Origin: a virus
IMG/VR virus record: IMGVR_UViG_3300038353_000001
Span: 1-35,940 of that record
Strand: one strand, 5' to 3'
Length of the DNA stretch: 35,940 nucleotides
Shown here: in pieces, positions 1 through 8,299 of the stretch
Numbering within the stretch: position 1 is the first letter of the stretch
Layout: the number at the start of each line of letters is the position of its first letter
Position numbers and translations under genes: made by a program
The notes under the pieces: generated by a model
Told to the model about the DNA's origin: nothing
Databases searched by the model: none
What the model saw: the letters and a program-made list of their open reading frames with translations, nothing else

Positions 1-136
1 ATCAAATAATCGTTTAGCTGCTATTACATTAACAATAGGGTCATATAATTCATCTGTCGATTCTATTCCAAATAATTTCAATCTTTCTTCTAAAAATGCA
101 TCAATCATATTTAGTTGGAAAAGACCTATGGAAAAT
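1..136. repeat. Contig terminal redundancy, left copy (circular assembly)
   Basis: Bases 11-136 are identical to 35815-35940. Bases 1-10 align with 35805-35814 with four mismatches. The reading frame of the internal virion protein gene runs through the overlap, so the ends join into a circle of about 35,804 bp. The perfect 126-bp overlap inside a coding sequence is an assembly redundancy, not a biological terminal repeat. Confidence 0.9.
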
Positions 137-2019
137 TCATTTTTCTTTTCTGGGTCTAAACCAGACTTTACAGTATCAATCATAGGATCACCTGCTGATT
201 CTGCCATAGCTACAGCAGCCATAATTTTTGCTTGTTCTGGCGTAAATCCTACAGCTAATAACATTTCATTTATTTTAGGTTGTGATATTTTTTTAGTTTT
301 GTCTACTCCTTTTAAAATTTCATCTAGTTTCTCTGTTTGATCTAGTTTGCGTTCTCTTGCTTCATCTTCTGGAGTAGAAGGTGTAAATGCACCAGCTTCA
401 ACATCACCTTGAATATCACTTAAATCATCTTCTTTCTTTTCTTCTTTACCTGATTCAATAGTTACACCTGTTAATTTTCTTGCTTGTTCAATATATTTAC
501 TCTTAACTTCTTCTATTTTGTTAATAATATCTAAAGTTGTTGCATTACGACCTTCTTCACTTAAACGATATTGATAAAGTTCTAATTTTGCTTTGTTATA
601 GAAATCGGTAACATTACGAGAACCGTTGTCATTTAACTGTCCTGTATTAGAAATAATAAATTCACTACCGCTAAATTCACCTTTAAGTTGACCTAATAGT
701 TCTGTAAGACCTTTATTAATTTCTGTATAATCACCCCTTTCTACGGATTCAGCAGTATCTAATAACTGAGTTAACCTGTTTCTGTTTTGTACAGTTTTTG
801 GTGTTGATGGATCTTGATACCATTGCAAAGCTGCTAAACTAGCATCTTTCGCAGATTCATACTTACCAGCAATCATATTTGTTTCAAGTTGTGCAGACCT
901 TTCTAAGGTTGTGCCATCTAAAGCAACACCAGCAATAGATATTTTATTTGCATCTAACGGATATTTTTTCATTAAATTACTTAAAATTCTAGCGTTACCA
1001 GTACCTGCAAACCTTTTTAATTCTTGTATAGTTTCTTCTCTTTGTTTTCTTTTTTGTTCTACATCTTTTCTTTTTTCATATTCATAAATGTAGTTGTTAA
1101 TTGATTTTTTTAAAGTATTTACTTTGTTTTGATAATCAGGATGTGCAGTAAGATTTAATTTACCATCAACACCGTAAGGAAACTGCAAGGCAATATCTAA
1201 AATATCTTCCGCACCTTCAATATCACCATTACCAGAAAGACCAACTGCTTCTGCCTGGTCAATAAGAATATTTACAATAGTTTTATTAAGATCACTTCTG
1301 TCCTTTGTAACAAGACCTAAGTTATTCATGCTTTCTTCAAAATTAGAAATTAATTGTAAATCTGTTTCATCATCACTAACAATCAAACCCTTAACTAAGG
1401 GAACAGCTAAATTTTTAAGTTTCTCTAAATTATATTCTTGATGTTGTTTTATATGACTAGAAGTAACAGTAGCTGTAGCATCAGCCAATTTTGGTAAAAA
1501 ATATTTATTTACATAAGTAGGGTTTATATCATTCAACTGGTCAACAACTTTTGATCTTTCTCCTGATAACCATGTTTGAAACTGTTCAGAGTTAAGAGAA
1601 TATGTATTAAGAGATTTACCATCTATCTGCGTTGTTGCATAACTATTGGATAAGGTGCTTGCTAAATTATTACCTAAAATTTCTGCTTTAGTCTTTTGAT
1701 AAGCACGATCAGCAAAGATACTTCCACCTATAAGTTGTCGTGCAGCATCTTCTCCATCAGTTTTGTTTACACCCTTACTAATATCTTTAAAATTACTAGC
1801 AGCATCTTCTATTGCTTGTTCTGTACCTTCTGCTTCTTCTTTTTCAATTTCTTTTTTTATTCTTGAACCAATAAAAGTTTGTATAGCGGGGTTTATTGAT
1901 TGCAATGCTTCTGCTAATTCTTCCAAATCTGTTTTAGGTTGAACACTTGGAGGTGCTACAAAAGTATCTACAGGTCTTGCAGAAGATTGAAATGCTGTAC
2001 TTTGAAAACTAGATGTCAT
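1..2019 (-). CDS. gp15-like internal virion protein with C-terminal lytic transglycosylase domain (5' part)
   Basis: This frame is open from ATG at 2019 to the left edge (673 codons). It finishes at 35739-35741 across the circular junction, giving a 694-residue protein. By position, after a gp14-like gene and before a gp16-like gene, it matches the T7 gp15 internal core protein (747 residues), which is ejected into the host with the DNA. The central part is long, charged and mostly helical. Near residue 600 it reads VAMAESAGDP, then SIGLFQLN, and across the junction GFGAWSAYNN. These are the catalytic-Glu and GLFQ signatures of SLT-type lytic transglycosylases, with the probable catalytic Glu near residue 607. 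In T7 this activity sits at the N-terminus of gp16. The start overlaps the upstream gene's stop (TAATG). Confidence 0.85.
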   Translation of the reverse strand, partial: MTSSFQSTAFQSSARPVDTFVAPPSVQPKTDLEELAEALQSINPAIQTFIGSRIKKEIEKEEAEGTEQAIEDAASNFKDISKGVNKTDGEDAARQLIGGSIFADRAYQKTKAEILGNNLASTLSNSYATTQIDGKSLNTYSLNSEQFQTWLSGERSKVVDQLNDINPTYVNKYFLPKLADATATVTSSHIKQHQEYNLEKLKNLAVPLVKGLIVSDDETDLQLISNFEESMNNLGLVTKDRSDLNKTIVNILIDQAEAVGLSGNGDIEGAEDILDIALQFPYGVDGKLNLTAHPDYQNKVNTLKKSINNYIYEYEKRKDVEQKRKQREETIQELKRFAGTGNARILSNLMKKYPLDANKISIAGVALDGTTLERSAQLETNMIAGKYESAKDASLAALQWYQDPSTPKTVQNRNRLTQLLDTAESVERGDYTEINKGLTELLGQLKGEFSGSEFIISNTGQLNDNGSRNVTDFYNKAKLELYQYRLSEEGRNATTLDIINKIEEVKSKYIEQARKLTGVTIESGKEEKKEDDLSDIQGDVEAGAFTPSTPEDEARERKLDQTEKLDEILKGVDKTKKISQPKINEMLLAVGFTPEQAKIMAAVAMAESAGDPMIDTVKSGLDPEKKNEFSIGLFQLNMIDAFLEERLKLFGIESTDELYDPIVNVIAAKRLFD

Positions 2020-2588
2020 TAGGCTGTTGTAAGTTGTGTGTAAGAAGATAAACCTTGGGCTGCTGTATTAAGAATTATTGAACCTAATGATGGAATTTGA
2101 TTGTATGCTTGATTTATATTACTTTGCAGTTGATTGCGTCTATTATCTCTTTGAGCAATAAGACCTTCAACATTTCTTGTATATTGTCTAGAAGCTGATT
2201 CTAATGATTGATTTATAGATTCTCTTGCATTAGCAGCTTGTCGTTCTGCATCTGCAAGTAATAAATTTACTGTAAGACCTGCTTGTTCACTAGCTCTAAT
2301 AGCTCCTCTTGCCTGTAATGCTTGTATTGTTTTAGCTAATTTTTCCTGTGCTGATGATGCTCTTGTTTCTTTTAGCTGATCTGATATTGCTTCTTGTTGA
2401 GCAGTGAAAGCCTGTTCTGCTGATCTATTTGCTATTAAAGATGATTGATATGTTTGTTGAGCAGCAGCTTGTGCAGCAGATCTTTGTGCAAGACCACTAA
2501 CTAAGTTAAGACCTAAAGATGCAGCAAACAACCCTGATGTTGCACCTGTACCTAATGCTCCTATAGCTGGAAATGCTGCAAAACACAT
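2019..2588 (-). CDS. gp14-like internal virion protein
   Basis: The 189-residue protein starts MCFAAFPAIG, followed by an Ala/Gly-rich hydrophobic stretch (residues about 5-40) and then a long Gln/Ala-rich helical region likely to form a coiled coil. T7 gp14 (about 196 residues) starts MCW with the same layout and forms the outer-membrane part of the ejection channel. Its place between a gp13-like and a gp15-like gene agrees. The gene starts directly after the previous stop codon, with a GAGG ribosome site inside the end of the upstream gene. Assignment rests on order, size and N-terminus. Confidence 0.75.
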   Translation of the reverse strand: MCFAAFPAIGALGTGATSGLFAASLGLNLVSGLAQRSAAQAAAQQTYQSSLIANRSAEQAFTAQQEAISDQLKETRASSAQEKLAKTIQALQARGAIRASEQAGLTVNLLLADAERQAANARESINQSLESASRQYTRNVEGLIAQRDNRRNQLQSNINQAYNQIPSLGSIILNTAAQGLSSYTQLTTA

Positions 2589-3041
2589 CTATGCTATCCT
2601 CAGAAATTCGTAGAATGGTTTACCCTGCATACCATAATGTTCGTGATATTGGATAAAAGTAAACCCAAGAGACTTTAACCATTTAATAGCAGAATCATTC
2701 TCTGCATATACAAAATTATATAAGACTTTGTATTTTTTCAATAGGCTTTCAACCCATTTACGACCTTTTCTTATTAGTTGTATTCTATATTTTTTATTTT
2801 CAAATAACTTATCAGTAGCAACCATCCATATAACACCACCAGGAACTACCCCACATAGTCCTATGGGGTGATCATAATCATCAGCTATTGCCATATTTAT
2901 ATTGCTGCATATATAAGATAATTGCAGTGCTTGTTTTGGTTCTTGTCCTGTTTGATACAAAGCTTCTATTTTATCAATTTCTCTCATGTTTGCTGCAACA
3001 TATTTTAAATCTGTAAATGTAGCTTTTCTTAAATGACCCAT
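2589..3041 (-). CDS. gp13-like protein with GNAT acetyltransferase fold
   Basis: The protein has 150 residues. Near the C-terminus it reads YNFVYAENDSAIKWLKSLGF, the last beta-alpha unit typical of GNAT acetyltransferases. T7 gp13 has a similar arrangement (a WNYVW segment followed by IRFLKTIGA) and the same place before gp14. In T7, gp13 is needed for correct incorporation of internal virion proteins, and no acetyl acceptor is known to me. A strong AGGAGGG ribosome site lies 5-6 bases before the ATG. The gene overlaps the end of the tail tube B gene by one base. Whether it binds acetyl-CoA cannot be judged here. Confidence 0.7.
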   Translation of the reverse strand: MGHLRKATFTDLKYVAANMREIDKIEALYQTGQEPKQALQLSYICSNINMAIADDYDHPIGLCGVVPGGVIWMVATDKLFENKKYRIQLIRKGRKWVESLLKKYKVLYNFVYAENDSAIKWLKSLGFTFIQYHEHYGMQGKPFYEFLRIA

Positions 3042-5488
3042 TACACCCTCCTACTCCTCATATGAAACATAGCTTCGTATTCAGCACTAGATAATTGAGT
3101 AGGCAAGAACGTGTCATTTTTTACATCTATATCTACTCTATCTGCTCTAGACATTATTGGCACTCTAAATGTACCTGTCTCTAGATTAATCTGACCAATA
3201 GCAGCAGAAGAAGATCCCAAGAAACGACCAGTAAATTTATGAGTTGATGTATCTCTATTCTCAGGAGTGACCTCTACTCTAAAAAATCCTGTATCTTCAA
3301 ACTTAATATAGAAATGATGCAGTTGTAAGCGACCACTGATCATCTCACCTGCGTTAGCACCTTCAGTAAGTCTCTGTTGACTGAACCTATAGTGCATAAG
3401 GTATGGCTCACCAATAATGACCTTACTATTTCTAAAATCACCATTAGCTGTGATTGTTGATGTAGATCCGTTTGTTGTATTTGTAGTTTGTACAACCTGA
3501 CCAGGTTTCAATGTTTTTGTATTACCTTGAGTATCAACAAAGGTGCTTGTTTCCCCATTAGCTAAGTAACGACCAACAACAGACATACTGGCATTTAATC
3601 TGTAAGGCAAAGTAAATGTAGTTACATCAGTGCCAGAGTTATAAGAAATAGAAACACCAGTAGTTGCTTCAGTTACCTTATGGTCTAGATGAAACTCAAA
3701 CTCTGAATTAGGTTCTCTGAACTCTGCTTCAAATGGTATCTTTTCTAAAGTTGTACCATTAGCTTCTTCTACTACCATAAACAAATCAGTACCAACAAAA
3801 TCTATATTTTTTATTGACTTGGCAGAATTAAAAGTAAAAGTAGACCAACTATTTAATACCTTTTTAAAACCATCACCATATAACCATCTATTTATATATA
3901 ACTTATTTGGATTATCAGTACCTAATAAAACTAAAACATCTTCATTAGTAGATACAGCTAATTTAAAAATATTACTTGGTATCAGTCTTGGCACATGAAC
4001 AGTAATATTGCTTGCATCTTTAATGGCTATGTTTTCCTGTGTTATATATTCTCTTACACCTGCAAAAGATCCTTTCTTTGTTAGATAGTAGATAGAAGAA
4101 CCAGAACCTACAGGTTGTGCCTGGTCACTGGATTCAAATTCAGTTGCAACAACTACGTTAGCTGTTTTTGGTGTCAAAGCATCAGATGATGATGTCAATA
4201 CAAACTGTGTTTGATCAGAGAACAAAACTAACTGTTCTCCCATAGTTACTGCGTGTTTAAGAATAGCAACCTTAGTATGAGAAGCACCTACATCAATAGG
4301 ATCTGAATCTATAACAGATAAAACTGTTTCTGGAAAAAAGTTAAAAAACTCTGAAACCCTTGTCAACACTACGTTATCATCAGTCAAAAAACCTAATCTG
4401 TTTCTAAAGAAAAAGACGTTGTTGATTTTGCCATCTATAAAAGATGGGTTAGGTGCTGAATCCAAATCACCAACAGTTCTTTCTCCCCATTTAGGTAATG
4501 TATATGTCGTACCAGATATTGTATATGTATCTCCGTCTACTCTTGCAAATCTAAAATTACCATCAGCCTGACGTATAAGAACGTGTGGCATAGTGTCATA
4601 ATTAAATTTAAAAGGAATACCTGCTTCTACTGATTCTTCCCATTGCCCTTCTTCAAAAGCTCCACCATTATTGGTTACAAACTTGACGTAATAATTATCA
4701 AAATTAGTTGATTCATCTCCCTTAATTTCAACAACATAACCATTAGGTGAAACAGTTGGTAGGTCAGTAAACCTTTGTACCGAATCTTTAACTACCGTTA
4801 GCTGTGTATTACCTTGAGTATCATTACCATCAATAGAAAAATTACTGCCATCATTCTTTTTTATATGTATTACAGGACCATTTCTTGCAATAGTGAAACC
4901 TGTAAGACCAGAATTTAAACCAGCTTGAAGATCACTAGCTACCTGTGTGGTACTAAGTGTAGAGTCAGAAGTAGTGTCATCAGTAACAGTCACACCATCT
5001 ACAGTGACTGAATATGTTGTTTTATCTGAAACTGCATTTATAAAGACTACAGCCTGTGTGATGTTACCTGGACTAAGAGATGAGTCCATTGCTGTTGTAA
5101 TACTTGTATTAACTACAAAAGTAAAATCAGCAATAGTTACAGTCTTGATTACACTTCTAGGGTCAGATGTGTTTAGGTAACTTGTACCATCAGGTTTATT
5201 TACAGTTAGTTCTGTTCCATCCAATTCATATACTTTGACATTGCCATTACTAAATATTGCTACATATCTTTCATTTATATCTCTGTTGATAGTTTGTATA
5301 TGAACATTTCCTACTGTAGAAGAGCTTAGAGTTGTAACAAACTGTGTGCCAGACCTCTTTACAAGACCTCTTACAGGACTGCTGTTAGCATTGTCCTGTA
5401 TATCGGCATGGTCAGGTTGTTTTGTTGAATCAGCAGCTTGTGAGATTCCTCTTAGCAATGTAGGAATTGCTCTTGATACTACTGCCAT
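3041..5488 (-). CDS. Tail tubular protein B (T7 gp12-like nozzle protein)
   Basis: The 815-residue protein is close in length to T7 gp12 (794). The N-terminus MAVVSRAIPTLLRGISQAAD followed by a region containing LVKRSGTQF is characteristic of phage tail nozzle proteins, and the rest is rich in beta strands with Thr/Ser/Asn. It would form the lower part of the short tail through which DNA passes. It follows tail tube A with a two-base gap. No Shine-Dalgarno sequence is obvious, so it may be translated by coupling to the preceding gene. Confidence 0.88.
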   Translation of the reverse strand: MAVVSRAIPTLLRGISQAADSTKQPDHADIQDNANSSPVRGLVKRSGTQFVTTLSSSTVGNVHIQTINRDINERYVAIFSNGNVKVYELDGTELTVNKPDGTSYLNTSDPRSVIKTVTIADFTFVVNTSITTAMDSSLSPGNITQAVVFINAVSDKTTYSVTVDGVTVTDDTTSDSTLSTTQVASDLQAGLNSGLTGFTIARNGPVIHIKKNDGSNFSIDGNDTQGNTQLTVVKDSVQRFTDLPTVSPNGYVVEIKGDESTNFDNYYVKFVTNNGGAFEEGQWEESVEAGIPFKFNYDTMPHVLIRQADGNFRFARVDGDTYTISGTTYTLPKWGERTVGDLDSAPNPSFIDGKINNVFFFRNRLGFLTDDNVVLTRVSEFFNFFPETVLSVIDSDPIDVGASHTKVAILKHAVTMGEQLVLFSDQTQFVLTSSSDALTPKTANVVVATEFESSDQAQPVGSGSSIYYLTKKGSFAGVREYITQENIAIKDASNITVHVPRLIPSNIFKLAVSTNEDVLVLLGTDNPNKLYINRWLYGDGFKKVLNSWSTFTFNSAKSIKNIDFVGTDLFMVVEEANGTTLEKIPFEAEFREPNSEFEFHLDHKVTEATTGVSISYNSGTDVTTFTLPYRLNASMSVVGRYLANGETSTFVDTQGNTKTLKPGQVVQTTNTTNGSTSTITANGDFRNSKVIIGEPYLMHYRFSQQRLTEGANAGEMISGRLQLHHFYIKFEDTGFFRVEVTPENRDTSTHKFTGRFLGSSSAAIGQINLETGTFRVPIMSRADRVDIDVKNDTFLPTQLSSAEYEAMFHMRSRRV

Positions 5489-5490
5489 AG

Positions 5491-6099
5491 CTATCTAATT
5501 AATGCGTTTGCTGGTGAATAAGTATCGAAGACACTTGTAAGACTTGGATCTCCTCTTAAAAGATTGTGATCTCCATTAGCTAGATCTGTTTCCATTAATA
5601 TAGCTCTTGCTCTTACTTCGTCTTGTTGTGTATATGTTCTCAATCCATCATCACTGACTAATCTGTCTACAAAGATACGAGCAGCTTTGATTGTAATATA
5701 CCTTCTTGCAGGTTCTGGTATTTCATCAAAAGTTCTGAAATAGACAACAGTACAAATGAGATCTTCATCAAACTCATATTTATTATTTAACCTGTCATAT
5801 AGTTTCAAACCACGCTGTATTGCATCAATCGTAGTGTGATGATGAGTATTAGGATCAATTCTTAAAACATCAGTTGAAAGTGATACCTGATTAGATCCAT
5901 CTCTTGTAAGAGTAACATCTATTTCAGTATTAAAAGACCAACCTTCTGATTGAACTTCTTTATTTACTTCCGTAAGAGTTGATTGTGCTAGACGAGCATC
6001 AACAGGAAGTGTACCTGCAAGACTGTTAATAGGAGCTTCTCCTATTGCAGCCAACATAATGTTGATACTTTCTAGTTCAGTGGTTGCAGCTACAGTCAT
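5491..6099 (-). CDS. Tail tubular protein A (T7 gp11-like adaptor)
   Basis: The protein has 202 residues (T7 gp11: 196). The opening ELESINIMLAAIGEAPINSL and the later VQSEGWSFNTE are hallmarks of the T7-family gatekeeper/adaptor that joins portal to tail nozzle. It lies just after the major capsid gene and its terminator, as in T7. The start at 6099 is the first ATG before the conserved segment. A pyrimidine-rich tract and no clear Shine-Dalgarno site precede it. Confidence 0.9.
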   Translation of the reverse strand: MTVAATTELESINIMLAAIGEAPINSLAGTLPVDARLAQSTLTEVNKEVQSEGWSFNTEIDVTLTRDGSNQVSLSTDVLRIDPNTHHHTTIDAIQRGLKLYDRLNNKYEFDEDLICTVVYFRTFDEIPEPARRYITIKAARIFVDRLVSDDGLRTYTQQDEVRARAILMETDLANGDHNLLRGDPSLTSVFDTYSPANALIR

Positions 6100-6186
6100 G
6101 GTTTTTTACTTTTTTATTTTAAGTGACTCTCTGCCACCCATTTTCTTTTTCTTCTTTTTTTTCTTTGTTGAATGATACATGGTTGT

Positions 6187-6217
6187 AAAAAAAGGGTATC
6201 TAATAATAAGATACCCT
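6187..6217 (-). terminator. Intrinsic terminator after the capsid gene
   Basis: A perfect 9-bp stem, AGGGTATCT with AGATACCCT and a 7-base loop, is followed on the minus strand by seven T. It begins 12 bases after the capsid stop codon. This corresponds in position to T7 Tphi, which follows gene 10 and reduces transcription of the tail genes. Confidence 0.85.
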
Positions 6218-6228
6218 AAAAATAGAAA

Positions 6229-7215
6229 TTAAGAAGCAGATAGCTTAATAGTAGCTGCACATTCTGGTCTTAGGATTCCATGACCAAGAGCATACTTAGC
6301 AACCATTAATGTACCTTGATACATAATTCCGTAGTCAGAACCAGAGATCTCAGTTGTCATGTCCATAAGTTTTACTGTACCAACAGCAGATTTATGGAAG
6401 ACAAGACCAATAGTTTTACTATCGTCACCTGAGTAGGTGTTGTTAGCTCCACTTGGGTTTGATGATACGTTTGACTGAGGTACGTTGTTACTCATCATCA
6501 CTGGAATACCAGCAATCTGTTGTATACGACCTGATGCAAATGAACCATTTCCACCTGGGTTGAAGTCAACATCTACAGTTCTTGTAGCTGATTCAGCTAA
6601 CTTGTAGTACTCAGCAGGTGGTAGTACACAGAAACGATCTGTTGGAGGGATGTCTCTTTCATCAAATGCCTGTGCGATGTCATAGATAGCTGCTGCTAAC
6701 TCATCACCAGTTACATCAGATGAGGATGTATTACCATTAGCAAGAGTAGAAACTAATCCACCATTGCCACCTGTAAGAGTTGTTGAAGCTCTTGAAGCAT
6801 TAGCAATTACCTTCGCTACGTTTTGATCGTATGTTTTTGCGAGAGCCTTTCCTAATTCATCAGCGTAAGTTGCCCTTACGTCATAATGATTCATCAATTC
6901 ATCCAGGTTCGAGACGAAAGCTTGTGATATTAAAAGATCATCAATAGAAATAATCTTTTCATTTGCCAAGATCTGGTTTGCACCCACTAATGGGTTTCCT
7001 GGTGTGTGATATGCAGCAGTTGCAGCACCTGTAACAGGGAACTGTGCTGATTTACCAGAAGTAATAGTACGAACTGAATGAAGCTGCTCGTTGAAGATGT
7101 TGTTTCTAGCAAAGGCTGTTAAAACCTCACCAGAGAACACTTTCAGAAACAGAGCTTCAAAGTCTGTTCCACTATTGTTTACCAGACCAAGGCGAGATAC
7201 TGTGGCGTTAGCCAT
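6229..7215 (-). CDS. Major capsid protein (T7 gp10-like)
   Basis: The 328-residue protein compares with T7 gp10A (345). Segments such as LFLKVFSGEVLTAF, SGKSAQFPVTG, IDDLLISQAFV and the C-terminal LMVAKYALGHGILRPE belong to the HK97-fold capsid protein of T7-like phages. It assembles the icosahedral head. It has the best ribosome site in the window (AAAGGAG seven bases before ATG) and a structured leader, with a terminator just downstream. All are expected for the most highly expressed gene. No frameshifted longer form is evident. Confidence 0.95.
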   Translation of the reverse strand: MANATVSRLGLVNNSGTDFEALFLKVFSGEVLTAFARNNIFNEQLHSVRTITSGKSAQFPVTGAATAAYHTPGNPLVGANQILANEKIISIDDLLISQAFVSNLDELMNHYDVRATYADELGKALAKTYDQNVAKVIANASRASTTLTGGNGGLVSTLANGNTSSSDVTGDELAAAIYDIAQAFDERDIPPTDRFCVLPPAEYYKLAESATRTVDVDFNPGGNGSFASGRIQQIAGIPVMMSNNVPQSNVSSNPSGANNTYSGDDSKTIGLVFHKSAVGTVKLMDMTTEISGSDYGIMYQGTLMVAKYALGHGILRPECAATIKLSAS

Positions 7216-7278
7216 AATAAAACTCCTTTGGATTGATTAATAATTTGAGAAACTAACTTCACTACTGTCTGTTCTCTC

Positions 7279-7305
7279 AAGTGTTATCTGACGCATCAGG
7301 CACTT
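7279..7305 (-). promoter_or_regulatory. Structured leader of the capsid gene
   Basis: The 119-base gap upstream of the capsid gene contains AAGTG...CACTT enclosing CTGA-TGCG-TCAG, a compound hairpin. A second pair, TTGAGA and TCTCAA, lies nearer the start codon. Such structures in T7 relatives are RNase processing sites or mRNA-stabilising elements. A phage promoter may also be here, but I cannot define its consensus. Confidence 0.4.
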
Positions 7306-7334
7306 TTGATATTTAGATTTTCGTTTTGTTGAGT

Positions 7335-7598
7335 TTATACTGATCCGCAATTCCACTTGCGTAGTGCAAGAGCTTTGCGTGTTAACTTACCATCTTTCTT
7401 TAACGGTCCTTTTACCTTCGACATTCTTGCACAAAAAGATTTTCTTCTTGCTTTTTGTCTAGGAGAAAGACCTGTCTTTTTAGTAACAGGAGCTTGCAAG
7501 TTTCCACCTGTTGCTCGGTTGTATTTTCTACGGCCAGAAGCAGTAAGACCCCCAGTGGGATCTTTATCCTTCTTGGTAAAAGATACATCCTTCGACAT
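7335..7598 (-). CDS. Small basic cyanophage protein of unknown function
   Basis: The 87-residue protein is very rich in Lys and Arg, with conserved-looking segments DPTGGLTASGRRKYN and SPRQKARRKSFCARM and a C-terminal ALALRKWNC. I recall nearly identical small proteins in marine phages carrying a domain-of-unknown-function label (I believe DUF6321), but this was not checked. It is the last of five tiny genes between scaffold and capsid. The charge suggests nucleic-acid binding or a packaged head protein; no role is established. No good Shine-Dalgarno site is seen. Confidence 0.75.
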   Translation of the reverse strand: MSKDVSFTKKDKDPTGGLTASGRRKYNRATGGNLQAPVTKKTGLSPRQKARRKSFCARMSKVKGPLKKDGKLTRKALALRKWNCGSV

Positions 7599-7635
7599 AA
7601 AGGAAAGATAAGCAGTTAATTAAAATATAACACTC

Positions 7636-7890
7636 TTATGCAAGTCTTAACTTTTTTCTGTTTTTATTTCTTCTGTGTTGATAACTAATTTTTTTTGGAC
7701 CTGTTTTTTCTCTTTTAAATCTAGCCTTTTCTTTACTACTCATTTCACTGGTAGTCTTTGGTGTTTTACTACTAATTCTTTTTGATGGTCTGCAAGCAGG
7801 GTAGCCACGTTGATCACCCTTCTGTCTTCCACAGGGTTTACCTGTTTTAACATCTACCCACTTTTCTTTGAACCATCTTGTAAGACTCAT
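7636..7890 (-). CDS. Small basic cyanophage protein of unknown function
   Basis: The 84-residue protein contains KWVDVKTGKPCGRQKGD and RGYPACRPSKR, with a strongly basic C-terminal half (KFSR-type repeats ending RNKNRKKLRLA). The Cys-containing core resembles a family I recall from marine phage genomes. Its start overlaps the previous stop by four bases (ATGA), showing operon-coupled translation. The two Cys could take part in metal binding or a disulfide, but two alone make no recognisable motif. Function unknown. Confidence 0.75.
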   Translation of the reverse strand: MSLTRWFKEKWVDVKTGKPCGRQKGDQRGYPACRPSKRISSKTPKTTSEMSSKEKARFKREKTGPKKISYQHRRNKNRKKLRLA

Positions 7891-8039
7891 TTGCCTACTT
7901 CTTTTTGTGCAGCAGTATGTGCAGCTTTAAATGATTTACCTTCACGCATAAGCTTCTTCATAAGGTTCATGTGTTTAGGTGTGTGATGAACTGAATGTGC
8001 CTTCAGCTTTTTCATCTGGCTAAGATTAAGCTTTGCCAT
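7887..8039 (-). CDS. 50-residue basic protein
   Basis: This short open frame encodes MAKLNLSQMKKLKAHSVHHT and ends with VGK. It is rich in Lys, His and Met, with no membrane segment. It overlaps the start of the next gene by four bases and the end of the previous one by 14 bases, which argues that it is translated in the same polycistronic message. Function unknown. Confidence 0.6.
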   Translation of the reverse strand: MAKLNLSQMKKLKAHSVHHTPKHMNLMKKLMREGKSFKAAHTAAQKEVGK

Positions 8040-8148
8040 TTTTCTTTTTCTTTTTAGATTTACGAAGAATCATAAGATCTTCTCTTGTGATTTTATCTCT
8101 AGGTTCTGCAACCCTAGCGATCTTCATCTGTTTTTTAGAATAAGGCAT
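8026..8148 (-). CDS. 40-residue basic protein
   Basis: The frame begins MPYSKKQMKIARVAEPRDKI and finishes in a run of five Lys followed by NGKA. Such a short frame needs caution. Its tight fit between two other small frames (two bases after one stop, overlapping the next start) and a composition matching its neighbours support it. Function unknown. Confidence 0.5.
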   Translation of the reverse strand: MPYSKKQMKIARVAEPRDKITREDLMILRKSKKKKKNGKA

Positions 8149-8150
8149 GA

Positions 8151-8297
8151 TTAAGTTTTACGATAACCTCCACCACGTTTCTTATAGGTTCTAACCAACC
8201 AGGCATTAGCATAAGCAGAAGGATATACTCTAAACTTCTTCTTTGCTTCTGCCTTAACCCTTGAATACAATTCTGGGTTGGTTGGTTTATTAGCCAT
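8151..8297 (-). CDS. 48-residue basic cyanophage protein
   Basis: It encodes MANKPTNPELYSRVKAEAKK, then VYPSAYANAWLVRTYKKRGG, and ends YRKT. I recall this pattern as a small conserved marine-phage family (I believe DUF5872); the label is from memory. It begins two bases after the scaffold stop codon. The conserved aromatic and basic residues suggest a folded protein. Its role is unknown, though its place beside scaffold and capsid suggests head assembly or packaging with the DNA. Confidence 0.7.
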   Translation of the reverse strand: MANKPTNPELYSRVKAEAKKKFRVYPSAYANAWLVRTYKKRGGGYRKT

Positions 8298-8299
8298 AA

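Noticed and set aside
11-136. Terminal direct repeat as a biological T7-type genome end
   Set aside because: The repeat lies inside the coding sequence of the gp15-like gene and restores its frame when closed. Real ends are more likely in 20449-21008.
4947-5180. Plus-strand open frames inside minus-strand genes (for example 128-340, 4947-5180, 7357-7611, 9736-10062, 13175-13471, 34974-35306)
   Set aside because: They lie opposite well-supported genes, have biased low-complexity translations, no ribosome sites and no family resemblance.
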